Shown here piece by piece: positions 1-10,074 of a DNA stretch of 64,000 nucleotides. Made by a program: the position numbers and the translations under genes. Under the pieces are notes generated by a model, which was not told the DNA's origin, did not search any database, and saw only the letters and a program-made list of their open reading frames with translations. The stretch lies in the NCBI GenBank assembly GCA_016218415.1, contig JACRED010000024.1, forward strand, positions 1-64,000. Direction: 5' to 3'. The number at the start of each line of letters is the position of its first letter. Positions within the stretch are counted from its first letter, which is position 1. The DNA is from Nitrosomonadales bacterium (GTDB taxonomy: Bacteria; Pseudomonadota; Gammaproteobacteria; Burkholderiales; Gallionellaceae).

Positions 1-49
1 CGGTCACTACGCTGTTGTTCGAATGCAAATCAATTCCGCTATACTTCAT
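1..49 (-). CDS. IS110-family transposase, N-terminal fragment cut by window edge
   Basis: Reverse complement from 49 reads MKYSGIDLHSNNSVVT, a typical IS110 transposase N-terminus; runs off the window. Confidence 0.7.
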   Translation of the reverse strand, partial: MKYSGIDLHSNNSVVT

Positions 50-124
50 GATGTCGGCCTCCTGTGGTTATCGCAAGTTCGCAAACTCACTTTAACCCCA
101 CCGCCACCGGCGGTGGGAGGTCGG

Positions 125-307
125 CTAGATGATTTTCAGGCTCAAATTGTTTTCCGGCGCAGCCGCTACATCAGTCAGGGCGACGGGGTCAGGTCTTGCC
201 TTTTGCCAATCCTCCATAGACACGGCTTGTTGTCCCGCCACTGCCGCAGGCGTAACAATCCCCGCAATCGCAATCATCCAAAGAGACAGCAGTGGTTTCA
301 TTTTCAC
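125..307 (-). CDS. small secreted hypothetical protein
   Basis: 60 aa ORF with signal-peptide-like N-terminus MKMKPLLSLWMIAIAGIVTPAAVAG. Confidence 0.45.
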   Translation of the reverse strand: MKMKPLLSLWMIAIAGIVTPAAVAGQQAVSMEDWQKARPDPVALTDVAAAPENNLSLKII

Positions 308-410
308 CCCTTTCGCGGGTTCCTGTTGTATGAGCAGCGGATTCCAGGGGCGGGGTTAGCAAAGTAGCGCAACATCTCATTACCCTTTTCCCCCGTGTGC
401 ATGGAATCCA

Positions 411-611
411 TCATAGCCCCAGCTCTTTGCGCTTGCGCTGATAATCCTCATAGCTTTCCCGCTTGCCGCAGTCCGACGACGGGGTTTTCAGGCATTCCTG
501 CTGGCGAACATTCTGCAGCGTCTCGTAAGTGGTTCGCCTGGCTGTATCGGAGCTGCAGCCGGAAGCAAAAAAGACGATCGCCACGCCCAGCGGACGGATA
601 ACATTTTTCAT
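411..611 (-). CDS. small lipoprotein, hypothetical
   Basis: 66 aa ORF with lipobox-like FFASGCSS. Confidence 0.6.
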   Translation of the reverse strand: MKNVIRPLGVAIVFFASGCSSDTARRTTYETLQNVRQQECLKTPSSDCGKRESYEDYQRKRKELGL

Positions 612-646
612 TAAAATTCACCCTTGAACATAAACGCCATTGAATT

Positions 647-3121
647 CTACTCTCGCAGGATCACCAGTGGCGGCAAGGTGGTCAACCGCCTTGTGCCCAG
701 CCATCCCGCCAGCGCTACCGTCGCCATGCCGCCCGGCACACCGATCAGCCAGATGGAAATGCCGGATTGATAGGGTATCTCCAACACAAAACGCGCCAGC
801 ACCCAGCCCAGCAGCACCGCGCCCGCCGCCGCGAACAGCCCGCTCAGTCCGCCCAGCACGGCGAATTCCGCCAGATGCAGCCGCCGCAGATAACGCCCGT
901 CGGCGCCCAGCGTGCGCAGCACCGCCGCCTCGTGGGTACGCTCGTCCTGCGTCGCCAGCAGCGCGGCGTACAGCACCGCAAAGCCGGAAAACAGCGTGAA
1001 CAGGAATACCGCGCCCATCACCTGGGTGATCTGGTCCATGATGTGGCGCACCTGTGCGATCACCGCGCCGGTGTCGATCACCAGCAGGTTGGAAAACTCG
1101 CGTGCCAGCTCATCACCCGCCCGCACCCTGTCCGGCGGCAGATAGAAACTGGTGAGGTAGCTCGCCGGAAAATCGCGCAGCAGCGCCGGCGTGGCGATCA
1201 CGAAGAAATTCACCCGCATCGAATCCCACTGCACCTTGCGCAGGCTGGTCACGCGCGCGGTGAAGGGCGTCGCCCCCACGTCGTAGGTGAGCATATCGCC
1301 GAGCCGGATGTCCAGGGTTTTGGCGATGCCCTCTTCTACCGACAGCGCGCCGCCCTCCCCGGTTTTCCACCAGGCACCGCTTGTCAACTCGTTCCAGACC
1401 GGCATCCGCTCCATATAGGAAAGATTGAACTCGCGCTCGACCAACGCACGGGCACGCGGATCGGGATAACTGTCGCCATTGATGCTGCGGCCATTGATGG
1501 CGACCAGCCTGCCGCGCACCATGGGCTGCAAATCCGGCGGCGGCAACGACTGCCGCGCGAAGAAATCCAGCACCGGCTGATACTGGTCGGGCTGGATGTT
1601 CACCACGAACCGGTTCGGCGTATCCGGCGGCAGCTTGTCCTGCCAGCCCTGCAGCAGATCGGCCCGCACCAGCGTCAGCAACAGCAGGCTCATGCCTCCC
1701 AGCGCCAGCGCGACGATCTGCAGCGCGTTGCTGCGGCCGTGCCGCACCAGATTGTTCACCGCGTGACGCCAGTGTGCATCCAGTCGCGGTACGTAGCGGC
1801 CCATGCCGCGCAAAGTCAGCCAGGCCAGCCCGCCGAACACGGCCAATCCCGCAAGCAAACCGCCCAGCACCGCAAAGCCCAGCTTCAGCGAACCCGCGTG
1901 CCACAGGAACAATCCGGCCAGCGCCAGCACGGCCATGCCATAGGCCAGCAGGGTGTTCGACTCGGGCGCCCCCAGCTCGCGGCGCAACACGCGCAGCGGC
2001 GACACCTTGCGCAGTTGCAGCAAGGGCAGGAAAGCGAAGCCCAGCAACAGCGCAAAACCGCTGGCGGCGGCCTTGATCGCGGGCAACACGGAAGGCTGCG
2101 GCAACGCCGCGTCGCGCATGGCTTCGATGAAGGAGATCAATGCGGCCTGGGTCGCATAGCCCAGCAGGCAGCCGGCCAGCACCGCAAACAGGCCGAGCAA
2201 CAGAAACTGGTACAGGAACAGGCGCAACACCTGCCCCTGCTGCGCGCCCAGGCAGCGCATCACCGCGCAGCCGTCCAGGTGACGCTGCACAAAACGCCGC
2301 GCCGCCAGCAGGATCGCCGCGCCCGCGAGGATCGCCGCGGTCAGCGCGGCGAGGCCGAGGAAATGCTCGGCGCGTTCCAGCGCGCTGCGTATCTCCGGCC
2401 GCGCATCGCGCACATCCTCCAGCCTTTCGTTGCCGGACAACCTGGACTTCAGTTCATCGCGCAATGCGGCGACTTGCGCCGTCTCGCCCGCGACCATCAG
2501 GCGGTGGGTGATGCGGCTGCCTTCCTGCTGCAAGCCGGTCGAGGCTAGGTCCTGCATGTTCATCAGCACGCGCGGCGCAAAACTGGAAAAGCCTATGGAC
2601 TGGTCGATGTCCTTCACGATGCGCGCCGCGACCCTGAATCGCTGCGCGCCGATACCCACTTCGTCGCCGACTTGCAGATCGAGACGGCGCAGCAAGCGAT
2701 CGTCTGCCCACACCGTACCCCGCGGAGGAATGTCCAACGAGGGGGCCGAACCCGCGCCATCATCAATCTCGATCTTGCCGCGCAACGGATACCCCGCCTC
2801 CACGGCCTGTATCTCGGAGAGCAGCGTCTGCTCGCGGAAAGCCACCATGCTTGGAAAGCTGCGGCTCTCGACCGCCCGCAAGCCGCGCGCCTGAGCGCTG
2901 TTGCGGTAAGCAGACGGCAACGGGCGCGTCGAGGTGATGCGCAGGTCCGCCCCGATCAAACTGGTCGCCTCCTGCTGCAACGCCTGCCGCACGCGGTCGG
3001 CAAACAGCCCGACCGTGGCGAGACTGCCCACCGCCAGCACCAGCGCCAGCAGTAGCACGCGCCATTCCCCGGCGCGCCAGTCGCGGCGCAGCAGATTGAA
3101 AGAGAGGCGAATGAGGTTCAT
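647..3121 (-). CDS. ABC transporter permease, FtsX/YbbP-like
   Basis: Long multi-TM ORF starting MNLIRLSFNLLRRDWRAGEWRVLLLALVLAVGSLATVGLFADRV; same strand as nearby ABC ATPase. Confidence 0.9.
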   Translation of the reverse strand: MNLIRLSFNLLRRDWRAGEWRVLLLALVLAVGSLATVGLFADRVRQALQQEATSLIGADLRITSTRPLPSAYRNSAQARGLRAVESRSFPSMVAFREQTLLSEIQAVEAGYPLRGKIEIDDGAGSAPSLDIPPRGTVWADDRLLRRLDLQVGDEVGIGAQRFRVAARIVKDIDQSIGFSSFAPRVLMNMQDLASTGLQQEGSRITHRLMVAGETAQVAALRDELKSRLSGNERLEDVRDARPEIRSALERAEHFLGLAALTAAILAGAAILLAARRFVQRHLDGCAVMRCLGAQQGQVLRLFLYQFLLLGLFAVLAGCLLGYATQAALISFIEAMRDAALPQPSVLPAIKAAASGFALLLGFAFLPLLQLRKVSPLRVLRRELGAPESNTLLAYGMAVLALAGLFLWHAGSLKLGFAVLGGLLAGLAVFGGLAWLTLRGMGRYVPRLDAHWRHAVNNLVRHGRSNALQIVALALGGMSLLLLTLVRADLLQGWQDKLPPDTPNRFVVNIQPDQYQPVLDFFARQSLPPPDLQPMVRGRLVAINGRSINGDSYPDPRARALVEREFNLSYMERMPVWNELTSGAWWKTGEGGALSVEEGIAKTLDIRLGDMLTYDVGATPFTARVTSLRKVQWDSMRVNFFVIATPALLRDFPASYLTSFYLPPDRVRAGDELAREFSNLLVIDTGAVIAQVRHIMDQITQVMGAVFLFTLFSGFAVLYAALLATQDERTHEAAVLRTLGADGRYLRRLHLAEFAVLGGLSGLFAAAGAVLLGWVLARFVLEIPYQSGISIWLIGVPGGMATVALAGWLGTRRLTTLPPLVILRE

Positions 3122-3170
3122 TTTGTTTTCACCTTGGAAGCCCATGCATGCGGGTCTTACCACTCCAGAC

Positions 3171-3908
3171 CTAAGTACCCTTGCCGTCCAGGTCGTGGAC
3201 AAAAAAGTTTATCAGCGCCTGTATCTCATCGGGCCTTTGGATGAAGCGCACGCCGGTGCGGGTAAAGAGCGTGCCGTCGGACCGGGTGACGGTCTTCAGG
3301 TTGCGCACGACCAGATCGGCAGTGATCGGCTCGCCGCCGGGGTAAGTGATCCGGCAGCCTTTAAGCACCGTGCCGACCTGAAGCGCGACATTGCCATCGC
3401 TGATCATGCCCCCCATCCCGTCCAGGCTGATATCGAATATATCGGTCTTGAATAATTCCCCGTCCGCATTCCTGAAGATGCAACGCAGGGGCACGTGCGG
3501 CGGGATCGCCGTTCTCGGGTGTTCCCTGCGGTTGGACCAGACCAGAAAGTTGGGCAATGCAAACCTGATCGCCGGGCCGCCTTCCAGCATGATCTCCAGC
3601 GGATTGGCGACCCTGAATGCCAGATGCGCGCCCGAGTGGCTCGCCCTGAAACCCAGTGTATGGCGCTCAAACAAGGCGCTGTTGATCGATTTGTCCGCCC
3701 CGTACTCGATCACGAGATATCCGGCACTGTCATCCACGACGAGTATTTTCGTCACGAACAATTGTTCCTCGCCGAGTTCCGCAAATACCGGGCTCTCATC
3801 GCGCGCCAGTCCGCGCAGGATCCGGCAAATCTCGATGCGGGAGCGGTATAGCGCGTTGGAAGGCGCCCTCGATTTTGCAGAATATTGGACGTTATCCGAA
3901 TTCATCAT
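3171..3908 (-). CDS. PilZ-domain / YcgR-like flagellar brake protein
   Basis: N-terminal YcgR-like region then NRREHPRTAIPPHVPLRC...DISLDGMGG PilZ motif. Confidence 0.8.
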   Translation of the reverse strand: MMNSDNVQYSAKSRAPSNALYRSRIEICRILRGLARDESPVFAELGEEQLFVTKILVVDDSAGYLVIEYGADKSINSALFERHTLGFRASHSGAHLAFRVANPLEIMLEGGPAIRFALPNFLVWSNRREHPRTAIPPHVPLRCIFRNADGELFKTDIFDISLDGMGGMISDGNVALQVGTVLKGCRITYPGGEPITADLVVRNLKTVTRSDGTLFTRTGVRFIQRPDEIQALINFFVHDLDGKGT

Positions 3909-3944
3909 GGCAGTCTGCGCAGGGGATGTTCAATATTTTTCATG

Positions 3945-4613
3945 TTAATGAACCACATGTCCCGCCGCCAGATGCAATTGCCTGCCACAGCGCCGCGCCA
4001 GCGCTTCGTCGTGGGTGACGAGGATCAGCGTCGTGCCCTGCGCGCGGTTCAGTTCCAGCATCAGTTCGATGATCTGGCTGCCGGTGGCGGCATCGAGGTT
4101 GCCGGTCGGTTCGTCGGCGAACAGTATCTTCGGCCGGGTGACGAAGGCGCGCGCAAGCGCGACACGCTGTTGCTCGCCGCCGGACAGGTGCTTGGGTAGA
4201 TGATGGGCGCGCTCGCCCAGCCCGACCTGCCGCAACGATACCCTGCCGCGTTCCCGCGCATCCGCAGCGCCGCGCAACTCCAGCGGCAGCATCACGTTTT
4301 CCAGCGCGTTCAGCGCCGGCAGCAACTGGAACGACTGGAACACGAAACCCGCCAATTCGCCGCGCAATCTGGCGCGACCGTCCTCATCCAGCGCGAACAG
4401 GTCGGCGCCGTTGAGCAACACTTTGCCGCCGCTGGGCACATCCAGACCCGCGAGCAAGCCGAGCAGCGTGGACTTGCCGGAACCGGACGCGCCGAGGATC
4501 GCGAGGCTGTCGCCCGCCTCCACCGCGAAATTGACGTCGTGCAGGATCGTCAGCGGCTGATCGCCACTTAACACTTGCTTGGTGAGTCCTTCTGCTTGCA
4601 CAATCGAAGCCAT
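3945..4613 (-). CDS. ABC transporter ATP-binding protein (YbbA/LolD-like)
   Basis: Walker A GASGSGKSTLL, signature LSGGEQQRVALARA, Walker B ILFADEPTGNLD. Confidence 0.93.
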   Translation of the reverse strand: MASIVQAEGLTKQVLSGDQPLTILHDVNFAVEAGDSLAILGASGSGKSTLLGLLAGLDVPSGGKVLLNGADLFALDEDGRARLRGELAGFVFQSFQLLPALNALENVMLPLELRGAADARERGRVSLRQVGLGERAHHLPKHLSGGEQQRVALARAFVTRPKILFADEPTGNLDAATGSQIIELMLELNRAQGTTLILVTHDEALARRCGRQLHLAAGHVVH

Positions 4614-5277
4614 GAATATTATTGATGCCTGTAAAAATAATTCGGGGTTCGTCATTCCCGCGAAAGCGGGAATGACGGCATTGCATTTCGTTTTGCTGAT
4701 CGCCGCACTTGTGCTGTCCTGCTCCGCTCAAGCCGAGAAAAACATACTGCTGTTCGGCGACAGTCTATCAGCCGGATATGGCGTCGCAACAGAAAATAGC
4801 TGGGGGAGTTTGCTGCAACAGGAACTGGCACGCACGCAGTCCGGATTCGGCATCGTGAACGCCAGCGTCAGCGGCGAGACCACCGCGGGCGGCAGGCAGC
4901 GCATAGACCGGGCATTGGACCAGTTTCGTCCGGCGATCGTGATCGTGGAACTCGGCGCGAACGACGGGCTGCGCGGTGCTTCCCTCAAGGACATCGAGGC
5001 CAACCTGGGCTACATCATCCAACAGGCAAAACGCTCGGGCGCCAGGGTGCTGCTGGTCGGCATGCGGCTGCCGCCCAATTACGGACCGGCCTACACCATA
5101 CAGTTCCAGAACATCTTCCCCAGCCTCGCGGAAAAACACCGCGTGAGGCTGCTGCCCTTCCTGCTGGAGGGCGTTGCCCCCGACCAGTTCCAGCCCGACA
5201 ATCTGCATCCGACCGCTGCCGCACAACCGCACATCATGGGCACGGTATTGAAGGAGCTGAAACCGCTGCTGCGTTAG
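4612..5277 (+). CDS. tesA: arylesterase / acyl-CoA thioesterase I (SGNH hydrolase)
   Basis: ILLFGDSLSAGYG block and C-terminal DNLHPTAAAQ; divergent from the ABC ATPase; start either 4612 or 4672. Confidence 0.88.
   Translation: MNIIDACKNNSGFVIPAKAGMTALHFVLLIAALVLSCSAQAEKNILLFGDSLSAGYGVATENSWGSLLQQELARTQSGFGIVNASVSGETTAGGRQRIDRALDQFRPAIVIVELGANDGLRGASLKDIEANLGYIIQQAKRSGARVLLVGMRLPPNYGPAYTIQFQNIFPSLAEKHRVRLLPFLLEGVAPDQFQPDNLHPTAAAQPHIMGTVLKELKPLLR
4651..4676. repeat. perfect palindrome gtcattcccgc-gaaa-gcgggaatgac (dRS3/REP-like)
   Basis: 11-bp perfect arms around a GAAA loop, read directly. Confidence 0.95.
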
Positions 5278-7175
5278 CCCTCGCCGCCATGGGCGCGGCA
5301 ATCCGCATCGGCGCTTGACGCTTCGTCGCTTCGTCCGGCCTGACGATACAGTTCGGCAAGCGCGCAATACGCCCGATAGTCCGGCGGGGATTGCTCCAGC
5401 GCGGCACGCAACGGAACCTCGGCCCGCGCGGCATATCCGCCTTTCATCAAGGCCACGCCATAACTGCGCAGTGCTGCCCCGCGCACATTTTCCGGCAGCT
5501 GCGGCGACTCGGTCACCGCGCGCAGATAGTGGACCGCTTCCTTGTACCGGCCGACATCCATGCTCGACAGTCCGGCGTTGTAGCGCAGCGACAGATCGCC
5601 GGGGAAATGCTCCACCAGGAAATCCCATTGGGTCAGCAGGAACGTCCGGCAGGTCTCCCAGAACTGGTACATAGGCGAATTCCATCTGGCCTGTTCGGGC
5701 GGATGCTTCAGCAGCCCGCCCACCCTCTGCAACAACTCCGCAGCTTTGCGCGGATCGCCGTTCTCGACGGCGCTGGCGCGCACCAGATAATCGGAATTGA
5801 TCAATCCGACCAGTACATTTTTCGGCACCGGATCGCTGATGCCTCCGGCTGTTTCGATCGCATCGCGACTCAGGCCCTTGAGCAGCTGGGCGGTGATCTT
5901 GTACGCCGCCGGGACATAGTAGCCGGGATAAGCGCGTATATCGGCGTCTATCAACACCTCCTGGTTGAGCCAGTCGCGCGGACGCTCGACGGTCTGGTAG
6001 CCCCACGCCAACGCGATGATGAGCAGCAAAGCGGCACGCGGCACGGGCTGCAATCGCCAGGCCAGCGCGACCAGCAGCAACACGGCCGGCCACACCGCGA
6101 GGAACACGAAGCGGTCTGACACCAGCGAGGGCGGCGCATAGGGGATCAGTTGCAGCGTAGGCATGCAGATCAACAGGAAAACGACCAGCGCGAATGCCTC
6201 CAGCGACCGTTTGCGCAGCAGCGCCACCGCCCCGGCCACGGCGGCTGCCAGCACCGCCACGCCCAACGCGACCATCACAGGCAGATAGGGGTCCTCGAAC
6301 ACCGGATAAAAGAAATGGCGGCTTTCCGGACTGACCGCAAGCCGTGCCAGCCAGCCCAATATCGCCAGAGAACGGGTAACCGCCTCGGTCCCGAAATACA
6401 AGGGGATCTTCGTCGTGGCCAGCGCCGCAAACGTCGTGGCGATAAGCCCCGCCAGCACCAATACGGCGGCAGGCCACAGCAGCAGGGAGCGGTGTTTCCT
6501 GTGCCCGGGCAGATCGAGCCAGAAGCGCATCCAGATCATCGCGATGACCGGCGCCAGCGCAACCGCCGTGGCCTTGGACAACATCGCCGCCAGCAATGCG
6601 ACCAGGGCCGCCGCCGCACAGGATGCGGAAAACCCCTGCTCCCGTTTTGCTCCCACGGCGAACCAGAGCGCCAGCAGCGCAAACATGCCGGACAGCACAT
6701 CCTTGCGTCCCGCGATCCATACCACCGCTTCCGCATGCGACGGGTGCAACGCGAACAATGCAGTCACCGCAGCCGCAGCCCATGGCGCGCCGGCAACATC
6801 GCTCGGGCGGAAATATCGCCACACCGTTGCGGTGATGCCATAGACCGGCGGCAGGCACAGCAGATACAGGATGATGCTGTGTATCCGGAACGCAGCAGGA
6901 TTCAGGCCGAACAGCGACATATCCAGCCAGTAGGAAAATTCCCGCAGCGGCAGAAACTCGAACAGGTTGTTGTACGGTTCGGTAAACAGCCGCCAAAGCT
7001 CGGCCGGAGGCAGGCCGGCCAGCCTGGTGTTGGTGCTGACATAGGTGGTGTCGTCTATCGCGAACGGGAAGTGCAGCGCCTGCAGATAGGCGGCCACGGC
7101 CGCAATCGCGCTGATCAGGACCAGCGCGCAAGGCGCCAGTGTCCGGCCGGAAAAGCGTGCCGGAAGATTATTCAT
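5274..7175 (-). CDS. multi-TM protein with C-terminal TPR-like region (paralog of 15026..16909)
   Basis: Membrane helices followed by TPR-like repeats; strong colinear similarity to the 15 kb ORF. Confidence 0.75.
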   Translation of the reverse strand: MNNLPARFSGRTLAPCALVLISAIAAVAAYLQALHFPFAIDDTTYVSTNTRLAGLPPAELWRLFTEPYNNLFEFLPLREFSYWLDMSLFGLNPAAFRIHSIILYLLCLPPVYGITATVWRYFRPSDVAGAPWAAAAVTALFALHPSHAEAVVWIAGRKDVLSGMFALLALWFAVGAKREQGFSASCAAAALVALLAAMLSKATAVALAPVIAMIWMRFWLDLPGHRKHRSLLLWPAAVLVLAGLIATTFAALATTKIPLYFGTEAVTRSLAILGWLARLAVSPESRHFFYPVFEDPYLPVMVALGVAVLAAAVAGAVALLRKRSLEAFALVVFLLICMPTLQLIPYAPPSLVSDRFVFLAVWPAVLLLVALAWRLQPVPRAALLLIIALAWGYQTVERPRDWLNQEVLIDADIRAYPGYYVPAAYKITAQLLKGLSRDAIETAGGISDPVPKNVLVGLINSDYLVRASAVENGDPRKAAELLQRVGGLLKHPPEQARWNSPMYQFWETCRTFLLTQWDFLVEHFPGDLSLRYNAGLSSMDVGRYKEAVHYLRAVTESPQLPENVRGAALRSYGVALMKGGYAARAEVPLRAALEQSPPDYRAYCALAELYRQAGRSDEASSADADCRAHGGEG

Positions 7176-7216
7176 GGTCCGGATTTCCGGTTCGCGCATC
7201 GTCGATCACTTCGCGT

Positions 7217-8824
7217 TCAGCCGCGTGCGCGCCGGATGATGTCCCGCACGACCGCCTGCTTGTCCAGCACGGGCAGATGCTGGTTGATATCGAGCTTCAG
7301 GAAAACCAGATCATGGCCGTCGTAGTACCCGACCCCCCACAGGCTGTCGTTGAGCAGGCCGGCTGTCAGCCGCGACACCTTGCGCGTCGTGCCCTCATAG
7401 ACCGGGTAAATGACCGCGCCTACACCATACTTTCCGAACACTTCCTGATAATCGCCGCGCCATGCCCGCGAATATTCTTCATAGGTATCCCAGGACAGGC
7501 TGCGCTGGTCGATGAAGATCTTCTGCGGGTAGAGTTGCCAGCTCAGATAGCCGCCGTATTCGAAGTAGTTGTACAGGTTCCCCTCCGGCACGGCTTTTTC
7601 CAGATAAGCGGCTGCCGCCACCGGCACCACGCCGGCTTCGAGCGGTGTGCCGGCCAACGAGGTGCGGCTCAGCGCCGAATTGGCGAGGAATGCCGTCGAG
7701 ACACACCACAACAGGATCATCGGCAGGCCTTTATATGCCCCCAGCCAGCGGTTCAGATCCCGCGAGAAATAGGCGCTGGCTATGGCCATCACCAACGCCA
7801 CCATCAGCAGGCTGAAGCGGAACGAAAATATTCCGGCCGCTAGAAATGCGCTCAGCAGCAACACATGGGGCATGCTGAGTCTGCGCCATCTGGCAAGCAG
7901 CGCAATGGCGGGGATGACCGCCGCCGCGACGATCAAATAGCCGATGTGCTTCAAGCCGTGGAATTCGAAATACCTGACCGTTCCCAGAAACTCGTCTATC
8001 ACTTTGGCGAACGGGCCGGACACCACGGTGAAGAGCGACCAGGTGGCGGCGATGCCCGCCGGGTTGAGCATCGCCGCCACGACGGAGCATCCCGCGATCA
8101 ACAGAAAGCGGCTGTACGCCGCATCCGGCAAGGCATCGCTGCGCCTGATCCGGGCGACCCATTCGGCCAGCACATACACCAGCAGGATAGCCATGCCGAC
8201 GATAAAGCCGCCGTGCAGGTTGGCCCAGAACAACATCACCAGCGGAAGCAGCAGCACATACCGCTTCATCGCGATCCCGCGCCGCTCACCGGCCAGGATG
8301 TGTTCGATCAACTGCAAGACCAGCAGGGTAAAAATGAAGGTGAACACCTGCGGACGAAAATCATCGAAGCGGAAGAACAGCAGCGGCAGCGCCCCGACTA
8401 GCGCCAGCGCCAGCGTGGCATGCATCCCGTTGCGCCGCAGATGGTTCCACAGCAGGCCGTAAAACAGTGTCATCAGCAGCCCCTTCATCACCACCAGCGC
8501 AGAAGTTCCGGCCAGCGCGTAGACGCCAAAAACCAGCAACTGGAACAAGGGATAGCCATGCAATATCTGGCTGGCGCGCGCATCCAGCGGCGAGACCGAA
8601 CTGAACAGAAATGGATCGTCGACCGGCAGCCCGCCGTTGTTCCATATCCAGCGGCCGCTATTCATATGCCACCAGAAATCACTCAACCCCAGCGGGTAGG
8701 TGTGGAACATGAAGATGAACACGAAGGTGACGGGGAAAAATATCCGCAACGCGATCCCTTCATTCAGGAATGCGGCGTATCGCGACGGGTTGCTCACGGC
8801 TGGTTGTGATGTTGAAGTATTCAT
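7217..8824 (-). CDS. multi-TM hypothetical protein, possible envelope glycosylation function
   Basis: Multiple hydrophobic helices in a ~500 aa ORF; lies in the glycosylation locus; start MNTSTSQPAVSN assumed. Confidence 0.6.
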   Translation of the reverse strand: MNTSTSQPAVSNPSRYAAFLNEGIALRIFFPVTFVFIFMFHTYPLGLSDFWWHMNSGRWIWNNGGLPVDDPFLFSSVSPLDARASQILHGYPLFQLLVFGVYALAGTSALVVMKGLLMTLFYGLLWNHLRRNGMHATLALALVGALPLLFFRFDDFRPQVFTFIFTLLVLQLIEHILAGERRGIAMKRYVLLLPLVMLFWANLHGGFIVGMAILLVYVLAEWVARIRRSDALPDAAYSRFLLIAGCSVVAAMLNPAGIAATWSLFTVVSGPFAKVIDEFLGTVRYFEFHGLKHIGYLIVAAAVIPAIALLARWRRLSMPHVLLLSAFLAAGIFSFRFSLLMVALVMAIASAYFSRDLNRWLGAYKGLPMILLWCVSTAFLANSALSRTSLAGTPLEAGVVPVAAAAYLEKAVPEGNLYNYFEYGGYLSWQLYPQKIFIDQRSLSWDTYEEYSRAWRGDYQEVFGKYGVGAVIYPVYEGTTRKVSRLTAGLLNDSLWGVGYYDGHDLVFLKLDINQHLPVLDKQAVVRDIIRRARG

Positions 8825-8927
8825 ATAGGGTGCCGCAGACACAGCGGCGCGCCGATTGTAAAACATTTCGGCACGCCAACCCGAATTACAATTTAAAATG
8901 ACGCATCCAGTTTCCGTATTCCTGTCG

Positions 8928-10058
8928 ATGAAACCCATACCGTTCAACAAGCCCTTCATCATCGGCCGCGAGTTGTCGCTGATAGCCGATGCCGTCGCCC
9001 AGGGCCACCTGTCCGGCGATGGCGCCTATACCAGGCTGTGCCATCGCTGGCTTGAGGACAAGCTCGGCTGCCACAAGGCGCTGCTCACCCATTCCTGCAC
9101 CGGCGCGCTGGAAATGGCGGCGATACTCTGCGACCTCCAGCCTGGCGACGAAGTCATCATGCCGTCCTACACCTTCGTGTCCACCGCCAACGCGTTCGTG
9201 CTGCGCGGTGCGGTGCCGGTGTTCGTCGACATACGCCAGGACACGCTGAACATCGACGAGAACCTGATCGAGGCGGCCATCACCCCCAGGACAAAAGTGA
9301 TCGTGCCGGTACATTACGCCGGGGTGCCCTGCGAAATGGACCGCATCATGGCGATCGCAGCCAAACACGGTCTGCTGGTCGTCGAGGATGCCGCACAGGC
9401 GCTATTGTCAACCTATAACGGCAAAGCGCTGGGCAGCATCGGACACTTCGGCTGCCTGAGTTTCCACGAGACCAAGAACATCATCAGCGGCGAGGGCGGC
9501 GCGCTGCTGGTCAACGATGCGCGCCACACCCGGCGCGCCGAGATCATCCGCGAGAAAGGCACCAACCGCAGCCAGTTCTTCCGCGGCGAAGTGGACAAAT
9601 ACACCTGGGTCGATATCGGCTCGTCCTATCTGCCCGGCGAACTGGTCAGCGCATTCCTGTATGCGCAACTCGAGCGCGCCGACGACATCATCGCCAAGCG
9701 GCGCAGCATCTGCACCGCCTACGCCGTGCAGCTGGCCGACCTGCAACATGGCGGACACTTGCGCCTGCCGACTTTTGACGGGGACAGCAACGGCCACATG
9801 TTCTATATCCTGCTGGACAGCCTGGCCACGCGCGGCAAGCTGATCGCGCATCTCAAGGCGCTGGGCATACTGCCGGTATTCCACTATGTGCCGCTGCACT
9901 CCTCGCCCGCCGGAAAAAAATACGGCCGCACCGGCAGCGCCATGCGGCAAACCGACGACCTCAGCGAACGCCTGCTGCGCCTGCCGCTGTACTACGAAAT
10001 GAGCGAGGCGGATATTGCGCGCGTCTGCTCGGCGATACACGGATTCTTCGGCAAGTAA
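8928..10058 (+). CDS. wecE: dTDP-4-amino-4,6-dideoxygalactose transaminase (DegT/DnrJ/EryC1 family)
   Basis: PFNKPFIIGRELSLIADAVAQGHLSGDGAYT, GDEVIMPSYTFVSTANAFVLRGAVPVFVDI, SFHETKNIISGEGGAL. Confidence 0.9.
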   Translation: MKPIPFNKPFIIGRELSLIADAVAQGHLSGDGAYTRLCHRWLEDKLGCHKALLTHSCTGALEMAAILCDLQPGDEVIMPSYTFVSTANAFVLRGAVPVFVDIRQDTLNIDENLIEAAITPRTKVIVPVHYAGVPCEMDRIMAIAAKHGLLVVEDAAQALLSTYNGKALGSIGHFGCLSFHETKNIISGEGGALLVNDARHTRRAEIIREKGTNRSQFFRGEVDKYTWVDIGSSYLPGELVSAFLYAQLERADDIIAKRRSICTAYAVQLADLQHGGHLRLPTFDGDSNGHMFYILLDSLATRGKLIAHLKALGILPVFHYVPLHSSPAGKKYGRTGSAMRQTDDLSERLLRLPLYYEMSEADIARVCSAIHGFFGK

Positions 10059-10074
10059 TTTTCTTCCGCTCAAT

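Noticed and set aside
767-2548. 593-aa plus-strand ORF opposite the ABC permease
   Set aside because: Q/R/H-rich shadow ORF, antisense to a well-supported permease gene; typical of high-GC codon bias
4768-7131. 787-aa minus-strand ORF across tesA and the TPR protein
   Set aside because: Out-of-frame shadow of 5274..7175 that also runs antisense to tesA; G/A/R-rich composition
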